Notes under the pieces: generated by a model | The model's input: only the letters and a program-made list of their open reading frames with translations | What the model was told of the DNA's origin: nothing | Database searches by the model: none | Origin: Eutreptiella sp. 'Long Island Sound 2002' | Lineage: Eukaryota > Euglenozoa > Euglenophyceae > Eutreptiales > Eutreptiaceae | Assembly: GCA_964036045.1 (NCBI GenBank) | Contig: OZ038378.1 | Span: 159,472,576 to 159,536,575, forward strand | Direction: 5' to 3' | Length of the DNA stretch: 64,000 bases | Part shown: piece after piece, positions 58,844 to 64,000 of the stretch | How positions within the stretch are numbered: the first letter of the stretch is position 1 | Layout of the letters: each line of letters opens with the position of its first letter | Translations under genes and position numbers: made by a program

Positions 58844-59043
58844 NNNNNNNNNNNNNNNNNNNNNNNNNNNNNNNNNNNNNNNNNNNNNNNNNNNNNNNNN
58901 NNNNNNNNNNNNNNNNNNNNNNNNNNNNNNNNNNNNNNNNNNNNNNNNNNNNNNNNNNNNNNNNNNNNNNNNNNNNNNNNNNNNNNNNNNNNNNNNNNNN
59001 NNNNNNNNNNNNNNNNNNNNNNNNNNNNNNNNNNNNNNNNNNN
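58844..59043. other. Assembly gap (200 N)
   Basis: There are exactly 200 N, a typical placeholder for a gap of unknown size. It sits where the satellite ends on the left and unrelated DNA begins on the right, so the array length and the junction are unresolved. Confidence 0.99.
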
Positions 59044-59276
59044 AGATCCTGTCTACAAAGAGCAGTTCGCACCACCCCTATTTGACCAATTCTCCAAGAG
59101 GTGAGGCGGTTCGCCCCACGGCCCCCTATTCAAATTTGTTAGTGCCCCCTCCCCCGCCCCCTCTATTCAAATTTCTCAGTTGATCTGCTGCGTGTCCTCC
59201 TTTCAATGGCTTGGCACTGGCATAAGGTCTGCATCTGTCACTCTGATGCATAGTAAGCCTGTTCTCAGTTATAAGC

Positions 59277-59380
59277 ACTCATTCACTCATCTACTCTGCC
59301 ACCCACTCAACCAGCCACCTCCTCAGTCCCTCACACACTCATTGCCTCATGCATGCACGCACGCATACACGCACACTGCT
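59277..59380. repeat. Degenerate CACTCA/CACGCA low-complexity tract
   Basis: Sequence dominated by imperfect CACTCA-type hexamers passing into GCACGCACGCATACACGCACAC. It looks like a decayed microsatellite. Confidence 0.6.
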
Positions 59381-59540
59381 TTGCTACCCCCACTTTAACG
59401 CAATACATGTTGCCTTGTCCTTTCTGCACGGTGACAAGACTGGAGAATAGTAGTGGTTCGAATCAGGGAGCGGGATTTTGCAGCCATTCCATTTTGCTGT
59501 TCATCTGGATCACCTTGTACCAACCGCAATACAGAGGCTT

Positions 59541-59611
59541 TCAATTGGGGGCGGGGGGTTGATAGAGCCCCCTGGCTAGACCCCCCCACCCCCCAAAAAA
59601 AGCTCAATTGA
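59541..59611 (-). repeat. 70-bp dispersed element, copy a
   Basis: On the minus strand this runs from TCAATTGAGCT through a G-rich middle to GGGGCTCTATCAACCCCCC and ends CCAATTGA. The ends form a short inverted repeat (TCAATTG and CAATTGA). The outer 11 bp, the CTCTAT core and the overall length match copy b at 60706-60775, which lies in the opposite orientation about 1.1 kb away. It may be a small non-autonomous repeat; the family is not recognised. Confidence 0.55.
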
Positions 59612-59766
59612 TGGGACCCCCCAAAACCAACCTAGGGACCTTCGTGGTTCGAATGACGGTGGTATTTGTGTTAAAGGACACTTGGTCCCCGGTCAATTCT
59701 GGCTACACATGTGCGTAGCACCCCACGAAGGCCTTCCATGATAACCACATGACCTATGAAGAGTGA

Positions 59767-59866
59767 CATTCAGAGTCACAGTCGCAGTTAGAGTCAAAGG
59801 AAGGGCTAGAATTTAAGTCGGAGCTTGAGTGGGAGTTAGAGTTAGAGGTAGAACTGGAGGTAGCAG
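59767..59866. repeat. Degenerate GAGTTA-type hexamer repeat
   Basis: Imperfect 6-bp repeats of the form GAGTYA or GAGGTA run through this stretch and are clearest at 59823-59860 (GAGTGGGAGTTAGAGTTAG). This is probably a decayed microsatellite. Confidence 0.6.
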
Positions 59867-59907
59867 ATGCCTCCGCTGCGGTCCTTGAATTGTTTGTGTT
59901 CATTGCC

Positions 59908-60426
59908 TTATTGGTGATGCATCTGAGGGCAATGATATCGGGATTTGTGAGGCTTCACATTCTGCCATAGTTGGATGGCACCAATTGTGCTTGACTCCAC
60001 CCTTGCATGAGGTTCCTGCTGGTTGTTGGTTGTGTCCGGAGTGTGTATCTGCACACACATAGCCGTTCGGCTGACCCTGGGTTTGGGGTCCTCAGCCATG
60101 GGTTCCTCAGGCACGGATGCAATGTCCGGAGGCAGACCCATATACAAACTAAAGGATTCAACGCAATTACACACCCTTTACATGAGCTCAACCTTAGGGG
60201 CAGAGGAACTCGCGTCCAAATGAGTCACCAACCGCTTCAAATTTGCGACGGTGCATTGCCCATTCACACCCAAACAACCACGTGCTTGCCGGAGCAAATG
60301 TTCCACTTCACCCTTCACTCCAAGGGTAACCATGCCACACCGCCGAGGTGCTCTTTGGCTTTTGCGAATTCCTACAAGCAGCGGTGAGCAAACACTTGCA
60401 AAATCACCAATGCCAAAGGACCCCAC
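59908..60426 (-). pseudogene. Possible decayed coding frame, function unknown
   Basis: One minus-strand frame stays open from 60426 to 59908 except for a single TAA at 60180-60178. The translation looks less repetitive than its surroundings, with a stretch near PPDIASVPEEPMAEDPKP. No domain or relative is recognised. A run of about 170 codons with one stop can occur by chance at this base composition, so this could equally be non-coding. Confidence 0.15.
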
Positions 60427-60657
60427 AGTGGGGAAGGACCAACATGGCTACCTAACCCCTGCCATCTCGGGGGTGCCCCAACAAAGGGGACAAAATCAAA
60501 TGTGGCTTCATAACCCCTGCCTTCTTGGGGTCCCCACAGTGGGGAAGGACGGACATGGCTACATCACCCCTGCCTTCTCAAGGCCCCGATGGTGGGGAAG
60601 GGTCAAAGTGGCAACGCCACCCCTGCCTTCTCAAGGGTCCCCATAGTGGGGCGCCAT
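60421..60657. repeat. 55-bp minisatellite with hairpin, 4.3 copies
   Basis: Copies begin at 60421, 60476, 60532 and 60584, and a partial copy begins at 60639, giving spacings of 55, 56, 52 and 55 bp. Each begins with a short palindrome of the type CCCCACAGTGGGG and most contain CATGGCTAC-like and CCCCTGCC(T/A)TCTC-like blocks. The CCCC...GGGG arms persist in all five copies although the bases between them vary. Confidence 0.85.
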
Positions 60658-60705
60658 GAACAAGAGACAAAGCAGTGCCTCTTCTCCATGCAAGAATGGT
60701 GCCTG

Positions 60706-60775
60706 TCAATTGAGCTCGTCCCCCCCCTCCCCAGTTTTTGGGGGCTCTATTGACCCCCCCCCCCCGCCCAGTTGA
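60706..60775 (+). repeat. 70-bp dispersed element, copy b
   Basis: This starts TCAATTGAGCT, has a C-rich then T-rich middle, then GGGGGCTCTATTGACCCCCC, and ends CCCAGTTGA. It is the opposite orientation of copy a (59541-59611). A weaker relative sits at about 61319-61370, with GGTTGATGGG and TTGGCTGGACCCCCC. Confidence 0.55.
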
Positions 60776-62784
60776 AAACCCAATTTGCGACCAATTCTCG
60801 CTTGCTTGGCGCTGATGACAGCATAGCCACACGCCCCACTTGGGAATGAGGCAGGCAGTGTGGAATGGATGGCGGCGGCGTCCCTCAAGCAACAGGTGAA
60901 CAAACTGGTGCACCCCACAGCGGTCTGGTAACCCCTGGCAGAGAAACTTGAAATTTCTTTGGCGTTGTGCCACTCCGTTCATCATCTGTCAAGGGGTCAA
61001 TTGTGCCACTGCATGAAAGTAAGACAGGCAGTTTCCTGCACGTGCAGGGCTCGTTCGACTGGAAGTAATGGTCCGATGCTTCGCCAGATTTGACTGGAAA
61101 TGTGCTTCCTGGTTTTGCCAGTGCGCACAGCTCAACTCAGCTGTTCGGCTCAACGATTCAGGTCAACAGCGTAAACTCAGCAGCCTCGACTCTAGCCGCG
61201 ACACACATTGTTCAGGCTGTCCAGCAAGGCACCGCCACAGATGAGGGATTCGGGTCAGCTCAGGCCTCCAGGCCAGGTCAGAAATCCTCTTGATTGCCCA
61301 GGGATGTATTGGAAGAGAGGGGGGGGGGGGGGTTGATGGGGGGGGGGAGGGGGGTTGGCTGGACCCCCCTCCTCCTATGGACCCCCCTACCCCAGCGCCC
61401 AAGGCGCTGCAAAATGATTGTTTTAAGCTTAAATCCTTTTGCCCCAAAGGCACGGAACAAACTGTTGCCACAAACAGTGGAAGGGGAGGAGTGGGCAGGG
61501 GGTCTGAGGGGGGGGGGGGGTGTCAAGGGGGGAGGGGGTGTCTCCTCCTACGGTTGTCAGCCGTTCTAATACATCCCTGCCCCTGCCACCCTCCCGCCCT
61601 TCCGTTTTCTCGATTCACTTACATCCGCGCTGTGACAAATTAGCTGCACAGTGGAATCCACCTCCACAACACACCACAGGTCTAAGGCTCACCATGGCAA
61701 CCGAACGAAGCTCCACTCACCATTCCAGGTCCACACCTCAACTCAACACCGAGAACATGAGGAGATCGCCACAGCTGCGGCTTGGTCGGTGCCGCGTAGG
61801 GCGATGCAGGAGCGAGGCCAGGTCAGCACAGCCACAACGCCTCATTGCGATGGCGCAGGCGTAACAATCGCTTTTTGCAGTGCGCAGGTTGTGACTTCCC
61901 ATCCCTGAGGCGGGCCCCGCAGTCTGCCTCCACACCCCTTTCCACTGGCCCCTTGCCACCCATCCGCCCCCCCCACCTCCAACCGCCAAACCATTGCAAA
62001 CGCACGGGGTCTCTGACCGATTCGGGGGACCAGCGCCCGCGACCCACCTTCAGCCGCTGACTGGTTCAGCCCCCGTTACAAGGCCACGCAGGCTCGGCTG
62101 CGGGAAGCTTTGCGTGCACCCCCAAACCCCCATTTCCCCCCTTTTCGGGGGCACACATGGGTCATCAGGCATTGATATCAAAATCGTCGTGGGGCTGCCA
62201 ATCTCGCTTGCGCTTTTTCTGGGGAAATGGGCTTTTGCCAGCGCTTTGCTGCATCTGAGCCTACCTGACAGCAGAGGAAGACACCCGCAACAGTGAAGAG
62301 AATCATCAGCTCAGCCTCTACGACCGCTCGAAAGTGTTCTGTGCCGTGCGCTGCGTGCGGTGTAGCGTGCACTGTACACGGTGCGTTGTGTTTGCGCTTC
62401 ATCTTTGTGGCTTTTCGTCTTTTGGTGCCTTGGAGCTGTTGTTGTTACGTGCACGTTCTCACGCGCGATGTGCTCAGCGGTCCTTGTGTCGACTGTCGTT
62501 CAGCGACACTTGCGGATGCCCTCAGGTGTCGCCGTGTGCCAAAGCGGATGCAGCTGCTCATTACACAAAGCAAAGCACATGCCACATGTGACACAACACG
62601 CAGCATGGGACACACAGCACAAGGCACAACGGACAAATAACACAACACACTGCACGTAGCACAAAGCTGTTGCGTCTCGGGTTCGGGGATTTCAAGAGCG
62701 TGCGAATGGGGCTGTCCAACCGGATGCTGTGTGTTCTACAGGGCGCGCTGTACGCTACAGGGGGGGGGGGGTTTGCCAGGGGAC

Positions 62785-62957
62785 AATTTCGACAGGGGGA
62801 AAATTTCGCCACCTCCAGGAATCCTGAGGCCTCCTGAGGCATCCTTGTTGTCATATACTAGTGAGCTCTGGGCTCTGAGCTCACACGCTGCAAAAATTTC
62901 GCCAGGGGGAAAATTTCGCCACTTTTCTGAACGGCGAAATTCTCCCCTCCCGAAATC
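62785..62957. repeat. AATTTCGCC direct and inverted repeats
   Basis: A 28-bp sequence occurs at 62785-62812 and again at 62895-62922 with one difference. Each contains AATTTCG(A/C)CAGGGGG followed by a second AATTTCGCC. An inverted, partial copy (GGCGAAATTCTCCCC) follows at 62933-62947. The arms AATTTCGCC (62912-62920) and GGCGAAATT (62933-62941) are separated by 12 bp and could form a hairpin. Confidence 0.8.
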
Positions 62958-64000
62958 CCCCCCCCCCTGTATTTGTCATGAAAGGGAAACATGGAAACCC
63001 CATACCAATCACAAAGCAATGCCCACTTGGAAAACACGGATACAAACACCAATCAACCAAAATGATGCAAAATGTAGAAACTACCCACCCCATTACAAGA
63101 GCAGCGGGAAAAACACCGAATTTGCCAGAAACAACGCCTGCTGTTGCTCTGGGCGTTGTTCGCGCACATCGTGAGAAGACACAGACAGTGGGAGCGCTTA
63201 CTGCGCAATGCAGGCGCACCGCGGGCGTTGCAGGGTAAAGGCAGTTACCTCCGGGTCATTAGCACCGCCTCAACTTCCCTCAATTTTGGGTGAAGGAAGG
63301 AGGAAGGAAGACACCGCGACGCATGACCGAGCCCCAAAGGAGCCCCAAATGCAGATGTCCACTGAGCCATGAGGGAGCCGCTGGTACAAGAGGGTACGAG
63401 TTCCCCTGTTCCACGATAATCGCCCAAAATGCGCGCCGCAGGATCAGCACCCCCATTGCGTCATGAGTGCACTAGTCCTCAGGTGATTCCCCAATCTCCA
63501 CCTCCAGAGGGTGTGAAGGGGTGAACATGGGTGGTACAACAGCAGCCAATATCCCTCAACTACCGTTCCCAGCCGAACAGGACCACCAGAAGTGGAACCA
63601 CCAATTTGCAAACACAGTTGCCGCAACACCACCTACAGTTGCTCTGAAAAAGGCATTGCTCTCGCAAGGGGGGTACAATAAAAGCGGAAAAAGTATGCCG
63701 GTTGGCGCTAACAAGGGGAGGGTGTGTGGGGGGCGTCAAATGGTCAGGTTGCATTGCCCGCATTAGGCTCTGGCTGCGCCTGCCTCCTGTCCATGGTGTC
63801 AGCGTCCGGTGCTTCACTGGGCGTCCCTTCACTGTTCCCTGCTTCCACGCTGTGTGTGTGGGGGGGGGGGAGGGGTACCACAACATTCGGGTGCGCAGAA
63901 AGACAGAATGCTGTAAAAGCACACAGGCAGCAGCACCTTTGAGCCCACGCTAAATCGGCCTTTTCAGCTGCAGTCTCCTCTGGTGTCTTGATTGGTACCG

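Larger units (their letters stand above)
59044..64000. other. Non-satellite region without a recognisable gene
   Basis: About 5 kb of mixed-complexity DNA with normal CpG content. It has many G or C homopolymer runs, for example 59581-59587, 60754-60765, 61319-61332, 61511-61521, 62761-62771 and 63861-63870. It also has short degenerate tandem repeats, which are annotated separately. Open frames are short (up to about 147 codons), overlap on both strands and show no domain I recognise. No rRNA, tRNA or transposase is seen. A short direct duplication containing CTATTCAAATTT lies at 59126-59137 and 59161-59172. CACA-rich sequence at 62565-62665 and TGTGC-rich sequence at 62335-62400 are low-complexity. 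Confidence 0.7.

Noticed and set aside
59452-59660. Two GTGGTTCGAAT sequences resembling a tRNA T-arm (near 59452 and 59645)
   Set aside because: The flanking bases do not form a T-stem, and no acceptor, D-arm or anticodon arm is found upstream.
61090-62060. Short plus-strand frames of 67-117 codons between G/C runs
   Set aside because: They have no domain, pass through homopolymer tracts and overlap frames on the opposite strand.
62335-62665. TGTGC-rich and CACA-rich stretches that look roughly complementary
   Set aside because: The similarity is compositional. No sustained base pairing is seen when the segments are compared, so a true inverted repeat is not supported.

Overview
The window is eukaryotic nuclear DNA. 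About 50 kb of it is one 50-bp tandem satellite. An 8.8-kb non-LTR retrotransposon (LINE) interrupts the satellite, and about 5 kb of low-complexity non-satellite sequence follows a 200-N assembly gap. The two-ORF retrotransposon with a poly(A) tail and target-site duplication, and the lack of compact bacterial-style genes, rule out a prokaryote. The lineage cannot be fixed from sequence alone; an alga or other protist is only a guess.

Layout. 1-19826: satellite, left block. 19827-28601: LINE on the minus strand. Its 5' UTR is 28418-28601, ORF1 28417-25784, ORF2 25821-21211, 3' UTR 21210-19844, and the poly(A) tail appears as 17 T at 19827-19843. A perfect 23-bp target-site duplication flanks it (19804-19826 and 28602-28624). 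28602-58843: satellite, right block, about 30 kb. 58844-59043: N gap. 59044-64000: non-satellite DNA with homopolymer G/C runs, a 55-bp minisatellite, a pair of inverted 70-bp elements and other short repeats, but no gene I can recognise.

The satellite unit (clean example 501-550) is five 10-nt modules, most ending in CCCA. Its minus strand fits the G-quadruplex pattern G3+N1-7 once per unit. Variant units are arranged in nested higher-order duplications with offsets of about 0.35, 0.8, 0.9, 1.3, 1.55, 2.2, 3.4-3.6, 8.4 and 16.1 kb. The most informative is a paralogous block at about 36.31-37.80 kb. It matches the left LINE flank at an offset of 17228 and the right flank at 8430. The difference, 8798, equals the element (8775) plus the duplication (23), so the window carries its own empty-site reference.

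The LINE is the only convincing protein-coding content. ORF2 carries APE-type endonuclease, reverse transcriptase, RNase H and a C-terminal Cys/His motif, all with catalytic residues present. ORF1 is a large basic protein without CCHC knuckles. ORF2 has no ATG near its start, lies in another frame, and overlaps ORF1 by up to 170 nt of open frame, which suggests a non-standard way of translating it. The many open frames inside the satellite come from a unit nearly free of stop codons and are not annotated as genes.
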